DNA of 64,000 nucleotides, taken from an uncultured Bacteroidota bacterium (GTDB lineage Bacteria > Bacteroidota > Bacteroidia > Bacteroidales > P3). The translations under genes were made by a program, and so were the position numbers. Within the stretch, counting starts at the first letter, position 1. Each line of letters begins with the position of its first letter. Under the pieces are notes generated by a model that searched no databases, was not told the DNA's origin, and saw only the letters and a program-made list of their open reading frames with translations. Below, piece after piece: positions 42,897 to 51,769 of this stretch. Location of the stretch: positions 1 through 64,000 of the forward strand of contig CADAQX010000009.1 of the NCBI GenBank assembly GCA_902790215.1. Reading direction: 5' to 3'.

Positions 42897-44210
42897 ATGG
42901 AAAAGAAACAAAAAGGCACGCAAGTTGTGGCCATTATCACAATGTTCTTCATGTTTGCCATGATTTCATTTGTGACCAACATGGCTGCTCCTTTCGGCAA
43001 TATCTGGAAAAACCAGTACTCATGGGCCGGCATGTGGGGCAACATGATGAACTTCCTTGCCTACCTCATCATGGGTATCCCCGCTGGCAAGCTCATGTCA
43101 CGCATCGGGTATAAAAAGACTGCGCTCATAGCTCTTGCGGTGGGATTCGTTGGCATGGTGGTACAATACCTTTCCAGCCTTATGGGCGCCGATGTGCAGA
43201 CTTTCTCCGTCAGCGGACAGCCGGTGATGCTCAACTTCCTCATCTATCTGCTGGGCGCTTTCGTGTGTGGGTTCTGTGTCTGCATGCTCAACACCGTGGT
43301 TAACCCCATGCTCAACCTGCTGGGCGGCGGCGGAAACCGCGGCAACCAGCTCATCCAGACCGGTGGCACCCTTAACTCACTCACCGGCACCCTTACCCCC
43401 CTGCTGGTGGGTGCACTGATTGGACAAGTGACCGACCGCACCGCCATGGGCGACGTGGCTCCCCTGTTATTCATTGCCATGGGAGTGTTTGCCGTGGCGT
43501 TCCTCATCATCTGCTTCGTGGCCATTCCCGAACCCAACCGCGTGCGTCCGCAGGCCGGTGTCAAGGACAAATACAGCGCCTGGAGCTTCCGCCATCTGGT
43601 GCTTGGCGTCATCGCCATCTTCTTTTATGTAGGCACCGAAGTGGGTATCCCGGCCGAACTGAACTTCTACCTCACCGATGTGGACGGCAAAGGCACTGGC
43701 GCCGCCATAGGCGGGGCCGTGGCCGCAGTCTACTGGCTGTTGATGATGGTAGGCCGTGCCGGCAGTGCCGCCATCAGCGGCAAAGTATCCACACGCACGC
43801 AGCTCACTGTAGTCTCTCTCGTAGCCATTGTCCTCGTGGTGGTGGCTATCATCCTGCCCTCATCCATCCGCATTTCTATGCCCGGCTACAGTGTGGCCGA
43901 CGGCTTCAAGATGTTCCAGGTGCCCATCAGCGCCCTATTCTTAGTGCTCTGCGGCCTCTGCACCTCGCTCATGTGGGGCGGCATCTTCAACCTCTCCGTT
44001 GAGGGCCTGGGCAAATACACCGAACAAGCCTCCGGCATCTTTATGATGATGGTAGTGGGTGGCGGTGTCATGCCGCTCATCCAGAACGCACTGGCCGGCT
44101 CCATAGGCTATATGGGCAGCTACTGGCTCGTAGTGGCCATGCTGGCCTACATTCTCTTCTACGCCCTGGTGGGCAGCAAGAACGTCAACAAAGACATCCT
44201 AACAGAATAG
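42897..44210 (+). CDS. MFS sugar transporter (FucP/glucose-galactose type)
   Basis: 437 aa with twelve hydrophobic segments. Hallmarks of the sugar MFS group in this phylum are MISFVTNMAAPF, FLAYLIMGIPAGKLMSRIGY in the first half, NTVVNPMLNLLGGGGNRGNQ and GTEVGIPAELNFYL. The substrate is probably a hexose or deoxyhexose, but the exact sugar is not readable. It lies downstream of the ATP synthase genes and ends at a strong terminator. Confidence 0.85.
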   Translation: MEKKQKGTQVVAIITMFFMFAMISFVTNMAAPFGNIWKNQYSWAGMWGNMMNFLAYLIMGIPAGKLMSRIGYKKTALIALAVGFVGMVVQYLSSLMGADVQTFSVSGQPVMLNFLIYLLGAFVCGFCVCMLNTVVNPMLNLLGGGGNRGNQLIQTGGTLNSLTGTLTPLLVGALIGQVTDRTAMGDVAPLLFIAMGVFAVAFLIICFVAIPEPNRVRPQAGVKDKYSAWSFRHLVLGVIAIFFYVGTEVGIPAELNFYLTDVDGKGTGAAIGGAVAAVYWLLMMVGRAGSAAISGKVSTRTQLTVVSLVAIVLVVVAIILPSSIRISMPGYSVADGFKMFQVPISALFLVLCGLCTSLMWGGIFNLSVEGLGKYTEQASGIFMMMVVGGGVMPLIQNALAGSIGYMGSYWLVVAMLAYILFYALVGSKNVNKDILTE

Positions 44211-44234
44211 TAAGGGGATAGGCTCTATAACACA

Positions 44235-44272
44235 GTCGCGCCGGTAGCAAAGCCACCGGCGCGACCCTTTTC
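44235..44272 (+). terminator. Rho-independent terminator after the MFS gene
   Basis: 11-bp perfect stem GTCGCGCCGGT / ACCGGCGCGAC with a 9-nt loop, followed by CCCTTTTCT. It lies between convergent genes. Confidence 0.85.
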
Positions 44273-44794
44273 TCACAGTCTGTCACCCTTTATCGTATCG
44301 ACTTCACGCAGTGTCGGCGGCCGGTGTTCGCGGTAGGCTTTCCGTTCCTCACGGTTCTGGCGGCGGAACTCCTCGCGCTCTGCCCACTCCTGCTCGTCCA
44401 CCTTCAAGGCCGACTCAATCATCTGTTCATACGATATGCGGGGCTTGCGGTGCATGCAGTGCCGCTCATGGCTTGCAATGGACATGGGATACTTGCGCCG
44501 CAGTTCCATATATTCCGGGTAGTTCTCCCTCATGAGCTGCATCCGTTCCCCCTTCGCCTCACTTCTCCATGACTTCCACATCTTGGTATAGTCCGTGGCC
44601 GCCCATATCCAGATTATCGAAAACACAGCCCACAACACACCCGAAGAGGCAATCAGCAGTTTAATTACGAGAGTCTGATACATGTTCAGCACAATGTAAA
44701 TCGGAATGTATCCAATTACAAGCATGGCAACCATGACTAGCGTCACCAAGGCAATCTTCACCGGTGTGCGCTTGAAAAATTTCTTTTTCCCCAT
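44273..44794 (-). CDS. Hypothetical membrane protein
   Basis: 173 aa: two transmembrane helices (KIALVTLVMVAMLVIGYIPI and LLIASSGVLWAVFSIIWIWA) and a charged C-terminal half (REEFRRQNREERKAYREHRP). No family is recognised. It is monocistronic, convergent with the MFS gene. Confidence 0.6.
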   Translation of the reverse strand: MGKKKFFKRTPVKIALVTLVMVAMLVIGYIPIYIVLNMYQTLVIKLLIASSGVLWAVFSIIWIWAATDYTKMWKSWRSEAKGERMQLMRENYPEYMELRRKYPMSIASHERHCMHRKPRISYEQMIESALKVDEQEWAEREEFRRQNREERKAYREHRPPTLREVDTIKGDRL

Positions 44795-44957
44795 CGCAGT
44801 ATTTTTTTCATATAACGCAACAGCTGCCTCATTATTGTGTCCTGTCTTATTCTTTAACCCAAATCACTACTGAAGTCGTCCAGATGACCAACTGGGGGTT
44901 AATGGCAGGGTCTCACCCCATACCAAGCACCATCTTTTCCCCATTTGTCTTCTACAT

Positions 44958-45013
44958 TTATTCCTTCATTATTCGTTTCAGAAAGGAAAAGGGAACGAAT
45001 AACAAAGGAATAA
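44958..45013. repeat. TATTCGTT-type hairpin related to 54161-54210
   Basis: TTATTCCTT (44958-44966) pairs with AAGGAATAA (45005-45013), and ATTCGTT (44971-44977) with AACGAAT (44994-45000). The stretch to 45030 shares TATTCGTTYC, AAGG, GAATAAC, GAACGA and ACAACG blocks in the same order with 54161-54210. Confidence 0.5.
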
Positions 45014-45033
45014 GGAACGACGTTACAACGACG

Positions 45034-45798
45034 CTACGACGAGCCGTCATATATGCCGGGCCATTCTGCCGCACGCCATATTTCCCAGCTGAGCTCGGCC
45101 TGCCTGTGGAGCATGGCCAGTCCACCACAGACGACGGCTCCACGCTCTGCCGCGCAGCAAAGAAAACGAGTGGGCGAAGGGTTGTAGACCAAGTCATAGC
45201 ACAGGTGGCGCGGACCGATACAGGAACTTTCCGGCCACGGTGTACCCTCCACATCGGGATGCATACCCACGGGCGTGGCATTGACGATAATCAGGTGTGT
45301 CGAGGCCATGGCGACGGCCTGTGCATAGGACACTGCCCCAGAATGAAGGTCCGGACAGCGCGAAACCATGGTGCAGCCTATGCCCATGCCCCGCAGCGCA
45401 TAAGTCACGGCCTTGGCGGCACCGCCCGTGCCCAGCACAAGTGCCTCGCGGTGCCAGGGCTGCAACAGGGGTGCAAGGGTTTCGGCAAAGGCCGGAGCAT
45501 CGGTATTGTGACCGACAAGCCTGCCGTCCTGCCTCACGACACAGTTGACCGCGCCAATGCCTCTCGCCGCTGCATCGATGTCGTCGAGGCAGTCCATGAC
45601 GGCCTCCTTGTAGGGTATGGTGACATTGAAGCCCGAAATGTCGTTGTCGTGTACCCAACGGCGCAGATTGTCGACAGAATCCATTTCATAGAGCCTGTAG
45701 ACTGCATCGGTGACACCCTCGCGACGCCACCGCTCCGCAAACCACTGCGGCGACTGAGAATGGGAGAGTTTTTTGCCTATCAAACCGTATTGTTTCAT
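45034..45798 (-). CDS. aroE: Shikimate dehydrogenase
   Basis: AroE reduces 3-dehydroshikimate to shikimate with NADPH. The 254-aa product has the substrate motif LIGKKLSHSQSPQWF, FNVTIPYKEAVMDCLD with the catalytic Lys, GHNTDAPAF, the NADP motif LVLGTGGAAKAVTYAL and the C-terminal GGLAMLHRQAELSWEIW. The -7 element ends four bases before the ATG, so the mRNA is probably leaderless. A decayed C-terminal copy lies at 15673. Confidence 0.95.
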   Translation of the reverse strand: MKQYGLIGKKLSHSQSPQWFAERWRREGVTDAVYRLYEMDSVDNLRRWVHDNDISGFNVTIPYKEAVMDCLDDIDAAARGIGAVNCVVRQDGRLVGHNTDAPAFAETLAPLLQPWHREALVLGTGGAAKAVTYALRGMGIGCTMVSRCPDLHSGAVSYAQAVAMASTHLIIVNATPVGMHPDVEGTPWPESSCIGPRHLCYDLVYNPSPTRFLCCAAERGAVVCGGLAMLHRQAELSWEIWRAAEWPGIYDGSS

Positions 45799-45802
45799 GG
45801 TG

Positions 45803-45810
45803 CAAATTTA
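45803..45810 (-). promoter_or_regulatory. -7 promoter element of aroE (TAAATTTG)
   Basis: On the minus strand TAAATTTG-CACC-ATG, the same four-base spacing as recX and the 16945 gene. Confidence 0.65.
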
Positions 45811-45841
45811 CGAATTAATTGGCAATTTTCAATTTTCTTCG

Positions 45842-45849
45842 TATCTTTG
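45842..45849 (+). promoter_or_regulatory. -7 promoter element of the EEP-nth operon (TATCTTTG)
   Basis: TATCTTTG 22 bases upstream of the ATG at 45872, divergent from the aroE promoter. Confidence 0.7.
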
Positions 45850-45871
45850 CAATTTAAAGTATTTGCCCGTC

Positions 45872-46942
45872 ATGAAGAAAATACTGTGTATAATACTGCT
45901 AATTATCAACCTAATTGCGGCGGCGGCACTGATACTCTCCACCCTGGCCGGGGCGGTTGAGCCAAGCCGCATGGCTGTTATTTCCATTCTCAGCTACGGA
46001 TATTTCATTTTTCTACTGGCCAACGTGGTGTTTATCATCATCTGGCTTTTCCTGTCGCGATGGGAGTTTCTCGTGTCGGTGGCGGCCATTGCCGTGCGCT
46101 TCTCGTTTGTGCCGCTGTTCTTCCAGGTGGGCGGTACCTTGGATGTAGAACCGGAAGACAACACGTTGAAGATATTGACCTTGAACGCCCATTCCTTCAA
46201 AGGGCTGGACAACGACACGCTGATGACAGCCGACTCGGGGGCCTTGATGTTCTTGGAACTGCTGGACCGCGAGCAACCCGACGTGATGTGCCTGCAGGAG
46301 TTCTTCCGTCCGAAACATGTGTCGCTGGTTGACAGCATAGAAGCCCGTGGCTACCAGTATCACTATGGGGTGCACGGGAGCAACACCCGCTCACAGGCTA
46401 TTCTCTTTTCGCGCTGCAAGATGCTGAAGGGCTACGACATGGACAGGAAGTCGAAGTTCTATGCCGACATTGAGAAGAACGGGCATACGGTACGGGTATG
46501 CTGTGTGCATCTGGACTCGTACCAACTGGACGAGGACGACTTGGAGAGTTTTGAGAACCTTTCCCACGCCAAGGCCGACAGCACGACGCACCGGCTGATG
46601 AAGAAGTTTGCCGAGACCACACGTCAGCATGAGCGGGAGTGGAAAGAGGAGTTGAAACCGCTGGTGGAAGAGAGCACTGTGCCACTGATTATCGCGGGGG
46701 ACTTCAACGACACCCCGGCATCGTATATCTACCAACAGGCCACCGACCTGCTGTCAGACCCCTATGTGGAACAGGGACGCGGTTTCGGCACTACCTACCA
46801 TGGACCCTACCCCGCTTTCCGCATAGACTACATACTCCACAGCCACGATCTGGAAGCCCTTTCATACAAACGCATACCCTCAGCCATTTCAGACCACTAC
46901 CCTATCGTGGTGACGTTGAGAATGAATGTTAACAAACAATAG
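45872..46942 (+). CDS. Membrane-anchored endonuclease/exonuclease/phosphatase family protein
   Basis: 356 aa. Two or three N-terminal transmembrane helices (MKKILCIILLIINLIAAAAL, and YFIFLLANVVFIIIWLFLS) precede an EEP domain with LNAHSFKG, VMCLQEFF with the metal-binding Glu, IIAGDFNDTP and a SDHYPI end containing the catalytic His. EEP enzymes cut phosphodiesters in nucleic acids or lipids; the target is unknown. The start at 45872 is chosen because the longer frame from 45773 overlaps aroE and the promoter. It is the first gene of a run to 53592. Confidence 0.85.
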   Translation: MKKILCIILLIINLIAAAALILSTLAGAVEPSRMAVISILSYGYFIFLLANVVFIIIWLFLSRWEFLVSVAAIAVRFSFVPLFFQVGGTLDVEPEDNTLKILTLNAHSFKGLDNDTLMTADSGALMFLELLDREQPDVMCLQEFFRPKHVSLVDSIEARGYQYHYGVHGSNTRSQAILFSRCKMLKGYDMDRKSKFYADIEKNGHTVRVCCVHLDSYQLDEDDLESFENLSHAKADSTTHRLMKKFAETTRQHEREWKEELKPLVEESTVPLIIAGDFNDTPASYIYQQATDLLSDPYVEQGRGFGTTYHGPYPAFRIDYILHSHDLEALSYKRIPSAISDHYPIVVTLRMNVNKQ

Positions 46943-46947
46943 GCGGA

Positions 46948-47604
46948 ATGACCCAGAAGGAACGATATGAGCGCATGATTGCCTATTTTGAGCAGTCAAG
47001 ACCCACAGCCCAGACAGAGCTGGAGTACAAAGACCCGTTCCAGCTGCTGGTGGCGGTCATCCTGTCGGCACAGTGCACGGACAAACGCGTGAATATGACC
47101 ACTCCGGCACTCTTTGCCGCCTATCCCGACGCAGCCTCCATGGCCCAAGCCTCACCCGAAGAGATTTTTGAATACATCCGTTCCATATCATATCCCCACA
47201 ACAAGAGCAAACACCTGGCTGGAATGGCGCGGAAACTGGTGGAGGACTTTGGCGGGGAAGTGCCGGGCGACCTTGACGAACTGCAGTCCCTTCCCGGTGT
47301 TGGACGCAAGACAGCCAACGTCATTGCATCGGTGGTGTTTCACCTGCCTGCCTTGGCAGTGGACACCCATGTGTTCCGTGTAGCCAATCGCATAGGGCTG
47401 ACCCATAACAGCAAAACCCCGCTGCAGACCGAGCGTGAGTTGGTAAAGCACATCCCGGAGGAAAAAATACCCATAGCGCACCACTGGCTGATACTGCATG
47501 GACGCTATGTCTGCCAGGCACGCAAACCCCATTGCGGGGAGTGCGGTATTGCGGAAATATGCAAACAATACCTTAGCAACAAGAAGAAAGAGACATCATG
47601 TTGA
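46948..47604 (+). CDS. nth: Endonuclease III
   Basis: Nth is a DNA glycosylase/AP lyase for oxidised pyrimidines. The 218-aa product has LLVAVILSAQCTDKRVN, the helix-hairpin-helix LPGVGRKTANVI with catalytic Lys, VDTHVFRVANRIGL with catalytic Asp, and the Fe-S ligand set CQARKPHCGECGIAEIC. It starts five bases after the EEP gene and overlaps the next gene by seven. Confidence 0.95.
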   Translation: MTQKERYERMIAYFEQSRPTAQTELEYKDPFQLLVAVILSAQCTDKRVNMTTPALFAAYPDAASMAQASPEEIFEYIRSISYPHNKSKHLAGMARKLVEDFGGEVPGDLDELQSLPGVGRKTANVIASVVFHLPALAVDTHVFRVANRIGLTHNSKTPLQTERELVKHIPEEKIPIAHHWLILHGRYVCQARKPHCGECGIAEICKQYLSNKKKETSC

Positions 47605-49676
47605 CCTATCCGCTATTTCTCATCGGCCTTGCGGCTGTGGGCATTCCCATAGCCATCCACCTGCTTCAGCTGCGCCGCTACCGCAAAGTGTATTTCAGCA
47701 ATGTGGAGATGCTGGAGGAATTGGAGAGCGAGAACCGTCGCCAACGGAATCTCAGGCAACTGCTGATACTGGCGGCACGCATCCTGGCCATTGTCTTCCT
47801 GGTGCTGGCTTTCTGCCAGCCAGTCATCCCCGACAAGGACACTCAGATGACAAGCGGCGGCACGGCGGTAAGCGTATATATAGACAACTCCTACAGCATG
47901 GAGTGCGGCGGCATGGACGGCAGCCTGATAGAGGCAGCACGTCAGAAAGCCCGCGAGATAGCCGCCGCCTACAGCCCCGGCACACAGTTCCAGCTTCTGA
48001 CCAACAACGCGTCGGGCATCCAGTTCCGCTGGATGAGCCACGAGGAATTCCTCGATGCAGTGAACGAGGTGGAGGCAGGAGCCGTCACCACACCCCTCTC
48101 GTCAATAGCACGGCGGCAGAACGAATTCCTGCACACATCCACGGCAGGCAACCGCCACGCTTATATTGTCAGCGACTTTCAGCGCACCACCGCCGATTTG
48201 GCCAGTTATCCACCCGACAGCACCGTGCTCACCACTTTCATCCCTTTGGGCGGCACTGACGTTGCCAACATTTACATAGACAGCCTCTCGTTCAATAGCC
48301 CGTCATACTTCCGAGGAGCCACCGTACAGGTGGAGGCACGGGTGCGCAACGACGGTGACAAGGCGGTGGAAAAACAGCCCCTGCGCCTCTATGTCGGCAA
48401 CCGCGAGCGGGCAGTAACCTCTGTGGACATTGGCGCAAGAAGCTCTGCCACGGTACAGATGACCTTCTCCATACAGGACGACAGCCTTATGCAGGGATAT
48501 GTCGAGACCACCGACTACCCTATCACATTCGACGACAGGATGTATTTCTCCATCCCCGTCACCCCACAGGTGCCCATGCTTGTCATCAGCGGCAAAGACG
48601 AAAACAGTTTCCTGAAACGGCTGTTCCAAGGCGATTCACTGGTGGAGTACCGGCAAGAGCCATACAACCGCATGGACTATGAACACTTGAGCGAGAGCCG
48701 TTTTATCGTGCTTGACGAGTTGCACGCCATCCCGTCGGGACTGGCACAGTCGCTCGTCCAGTTTGTCAAAGAGGGTGGCACCCTGCTCGTCACGCCCGGC
48801 AAAGGGGTGGAGGCCTCGTCGTACAACCAACTGCTGGGTGCCCTGCAGGCACCTCAGCTTGGACGATGGAGCGACCGACAGGTACGCAGCCGCGACATGG
48901 CATCCAACCACCCACTCTATCAAGGAGTTTTCATGCACACAGGAACCGGAGCGAAAAGCAACGGAGACGAGATAGAGATGCCCACCGTGACAGGATACTA
49001 TGCACTACAGCGTACCTCGGGCACCGTATCACGGCAGATAATCGGACTGCTTGACGGCAACAGCTACCTGACCGAGACCCCTGCGGGCGAAGGACGGCTA
49101 TATCTCTTTGCCGCCCCTCTGCGCCCTGAGCACACCGACTTTATACACCAGGCACTTTTTGTCCCCACGCTATACAATATGGCGCTCTACAGCACTCCGC
49201 AGCCGCATCCATACCACCTGCTCACCGGCACCGACCCCATACCCATTGCCACACAACCCGCAGACGACACTCCACGCAAGCTGATCAATGCCGACCCCAA
49301 TGCCCGGCACACAGAGTTCATCCCCGACATCCGCCGCATAGCCTCCCGCTACTGCCTCATCCCCCACGGCGAAATTGCCGAGGCGGGGAACTACCTCCTC
49401 ACCCCCACCCCCGTGGAGGGGCTGGCCTTCAACTACAGCAGGCAGGAGTCAAACCTTTCCTGCTATTCTCGCGAAGAGCTGAAACAAGCTGTCAGCGACG
49501 CCGGGCTTACCCACTGCCGCATAGTGCCCAAGGCCGAGAAATCCATGACACAATACATCCGCCAGCGCAGTCAGGGCACCCCCCTGTGGCGTTGGTGCAT
49601 TGTCCTCGCCCTGCTCTTCCTGCTGGCAGAGATACTGCTCATCCGTCTCGGACAAAAGAAACCCACCGAAGCATAA
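47598..49676 (+). CDS. BatA-type N-terminal domain protein with vWA-like fold
   Basis: 692 aa. The N-terminal BatA double-transmembrane domain (LFLIGLAAVGIPIAIHLLQL, RRYRKVYFSNVEMLEELE, then LLILAARILAIVFLVLAFCQ) is followed by a vWA-like start (VYIDNSYSM), a large exported region, and a C-terminal helix (WCIVLALLFLLAEILLI). This is the common Bacteroidota family near moxR/bat genes, but here the neighbours are nth and an ABC transporter. Its role is probably in envelope function and is not established. It overlaps nth by seven bases. Confidence 0.75.
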   Translation: MLTYPLFLIGLAAVGIPIAIHLLQLRRYRKVYFSNVEMLEELESENRRQRNLRQLLILAARILAIVFLVLAFCQPVIPDKDTQMTSGGTAVSVYIDNSYSMECGGMDGSLIEAARQKAREIAAAYSPGTQFQLLTNNASGIQFRWMSHEEFLDAVNEVEAGAVTTPLSSIARRQNEFLHTSTAGNRHAYIVSDFQRTTADLASYPPDSTVLTTFIPLGGTDVANIYIDSLSFNSPSYFRGATVQVEARVRNDGDKAVEKQPLRLYVGNRERAVTSVDIGARSSATVQMTFSIQDDSLMQGYVETTDYPITFDDRMYFSIPVTPQVPMLVISGKDENSFLKRLFQGDSLVEYRQEPYNRMDYEHLSESRFIVLDELHAIPSGLAQSLVQFVKEGGTLLVTPGKGVEASSYNQLLGALQAPQLGRWSDRQVRSRDMASNHPLYQGVFMHTGTGAKSNGDEIEMPTVTGYYALQRTSGTVSRQIIGLLDGNSYLTETPAGEGRLYLFAAPLRPEHTDFIHQALFVPTLYNMALYSTPQPHPYHLLTGTDPIPIATQPADDTPRKLINADPNARHTEFIPDIRRIASRYCLIPHGEIAEAGNYLLTPTPVEGLAFNYSRQESNLSCYSREELKQAVSDAGLTHCRIVPKAEKSMTQYIRQRSQGTPLWRWCIVLALLFLLAEILLIRLGQKKPTEA

Positions 49677-49683
49677 TACACGC

Positions 49684-50391
49684 ATGTTACAAATCAACGA
49701 CATAACAAAGACCTACGGCTCGTTCCGCGCCCTCGACGGGGTCAGTCTCCATGTGCGGCGCGGCACAGTCTTCGGCCTTCTCGGCCCCAACGGCGCCGGC
49801 AAGACCACCCTCATCCGCATCATTAACCACATCATAGCCCCGGACAGCGGCACCCTCCTTTTCGACGGCCACACCATGACCGACAACGATGTCATGCAAA
49901 TAGGCTATCTGCCTGAAGAGCGCGGCCTCTACAAGAAGATGCGTGTGGGCGAGCAAGCCATCTATCTGGCACGACTTAAAGGCCTAGACAAAGCCACCGC
50001 ACAGCAACGCCTAAACCAGTGGTTCAGCCGCCTGGATATAGGCGACTGGTGGAACCGCCCGGTAGAGGAACTTTCCAAGGGCATGCAGCAAAAGGTACAA
50101 TTCGTCGTGACGATGCTGCACAACCCGCAGCTGCTTATTCTCGACGAGCCTTTCAGCGGCTTTGACCCAGTGAATGCCGACATGCTGAAACGTGAGATCC
50201 TCCGTCTTAAAGAAGAAGGCACCACTATTATCTTCTCCACCCACAACATGCCCTCGGCCGAAGAGCTGTGCGACGACATCGCCCTTATCAACCACGCCCG
50301 TGTGGTGCTCAGCGGCTCCCTCGCCGACATCAAAGCCAACAATCCCGGCAAAGGCCTCGACCGAATATTTATTGATACTGTAAAACAATGA
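49684..50391 (+). CDS. ABC transporter ATP-binding protein (NatA-like)
   Basis: 235 aa starting MLQINDITKTYGSFRALDGV. Walker A GPNGAGKTT, signature LSKGMQQKVQ, Walker B LLILDEPFSGFDPV and the switch His in IFSTHNMPSAEEL. The LSKGMQQ variant and the paired ABC-2 permease suggest the NatAB sodium-efflux-like or YhaQ group. It overlaps the permease gene by four bases. The start at 49684 follows the BatA-like gene by seven bases. Confidence 0.9.
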   Translation: MLQINDITKTYGSFRALDGVSLHVRRGTVFGLLGPNGAGKTTLIRIINHIIAPDSGTLLFDGHTMTDNDVMQIGYLPEERGLYKKMRVGEQAIYLARLKGLDKATAQQRLNQWFSRLDIGDWWNRPVEELSKGMQQKVQFVVTMLHNPQLLILDEPFSGFDPVNADMLKREILRLKEEGTTIIFSTHNMPSAEELCDDIALINHARVVLSGSLADIKANNPGKGLDRIFIDTVKQ

Positions 50392-51746
50392 ACAAGATAC
50401 TCCTCGTCATACAGCGCGAATACCTCACCCGCGTCAAAAAGCCCTCCTTCTGGATACTCACCCTTGTCGTGCCCATCCTGCTGGCAGGGGTCTATGCCAT
50501 CCCCATCATCTTAGCCTCTCGCCCCTTAGAGCACGCCAACGTGCTGGTGGTGGACGACAGTGGCCTCTTCCAGGGGCAGTTCCGTTCAGGACGCGATATC
50601 ACCTATCACGAAGCGGGAAGCATCGACTACGCCCGCCGCCAGCTGGAGCAGACCGATACCCTCGACGCCATTGTCTATATCCCCGCCCGCGAAACCACCC
50701 TGCCGCGCGATGCCTATCTCTACTACCGCACCGACGCCCCCTCGATGACTGTGCAAAGCGACGTCAACAGCCAGCTGCAGGAGATACTCCGCAACCGCAT
50801 CCTGCTTGATGTCCACGGTCTTACCCCCGACGACTACACCATGCTAACCTCTACCCATATCAAACTCCGCACGCAGGACATCGAGACTGGCCGCGACAGC
50901 TTCCTGCAAGTCAAGATAGCCCTTGGCGTCATCCTGGCCATGCTGGTCTTCATAGCCGTCTTCATGTTCGGCTCGCAGGTGATGCGCGGTGTCATGGAAG
51001 AGAAGACCAGCCGCATTGTGGAAGTCATCGTCTGCAGTGTGAAGCCTTTCCAGCTCATGATGGGCAAAGTGGTGGGAATAGGTCTTGTAGGCCTTACCCA
51101 GTTTGCGCTGTGGGTGATTCTCTCCGCCGTCGCCGTGACAGGCGTGCAACTCACCAACGCCGACCTCTTCGAGCAAATCTCCCAGCGCGGTAACCGCACT
51201 GAGATAGCCACCAAAGGCGACGAGGCCACCTCACAGTATCAGACAGCCCAGTACGAAGCCGCGCAATACGAGGCAGGCGAGGGCATCGACAACAGTCTGC
51301 AGGACCTTATCCAAGGCCTCACCGACATCAACTACGGCCTCATTATCCTGCTCTTTATCTTCTATTTCGTGTTCGGATATCTGCTCTACGCCTCGCTCTT
51401 TGCGGCGGCAGGCTCCCTTGTCGACAACGACACCGACTCGCAGCAGTTCACCCTGCCCCTCACCGTTCCCCTGTTGCTGGCCATGCTGCTCCTGCCAGCC
51501 ATGATCAACGAGCCTTCGGGAAACATCAGCACCTGGCTCTCGCTCATTCCCTTCACCTCGCCTGTGGCCATGCTGCTGCGCATTCCCTTCGGCGTGCCCG
51601 TATGGCAAGTGGTGCTTTCCATGCTTCTGCTCTTGGCCACCTTCCCCCTCTGCATTTGGGCTGCCGCCAAGATATACCGTTCCGCTATCCTCCGCTACGG
51701 GCATAAAACCACCTGGCGTGACGTATGGCACCTCATAAAAAGATAA
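50388..51746 (+). CDS. ABC-2 type permease (NatB-like)
   Basis: 452 aa. One N-terminal transmembrane helix (SFWILTLVVPILLAGVYAIP), an exported loop (about 45-175), and five C-terminal helices, with FGSQVMRGVMEEKTSRIVEV before TM3 as in NatB/YhaP. A short direct repeat QYxxAQYEAAQYEAGEG lies in the second exported loop. Together with the ATPase it should form an exporter for an ion or small molecule; substrate unknown. Confidence 0.85.
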   Translation: MNKILLVIQREYLTRVKKPSFWILTLVVPILLAGVYAIPIILASRPLEHANVLVVDDSGLFQGQFRSGRDITYHEAGSIDYARRQLEQTDTLDAIVYIPARETTLPRDAYLYYRTDAPSMTVQSDVNSQLQEILRNRILLDVHGLTPDDYTMLTSTHIKLRTQDIETGRDSFLQVKIALGVILAMLVFIAVFMFGSQVMRGVMEEKTSRIVEVIVCSVKPFQLMMGKVVGIGLVGLTQFALWVILSAVAVTGVQLTNADLFEQISQRGNRTEIATKGDEATSQYQTAQYEAAQYEAGEGIDNSLQDLIQGLTDINYGLIILLFIFYFVFGYLLYASLFAAAGSLVDNDTDSQQFTLPLTVPLLLAMLLLPAMINEPSGNISTWLSLIPFTSPVAMLLRIPFGVPVWQVVLSMLLLLATFPLCIWAAAKIYRSAILRYGHKTTWRDVWHLIKR

Positions 51747-51769
51747 CACCAATACAATAAAGCTACGTC

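Noticed and set aside
44884-45960. Long plus-strand frame of 358 codons
   Set aside because: It is antisense to aroE for most of its length, crosses two promoters, and the aroE frame has all family motifs.
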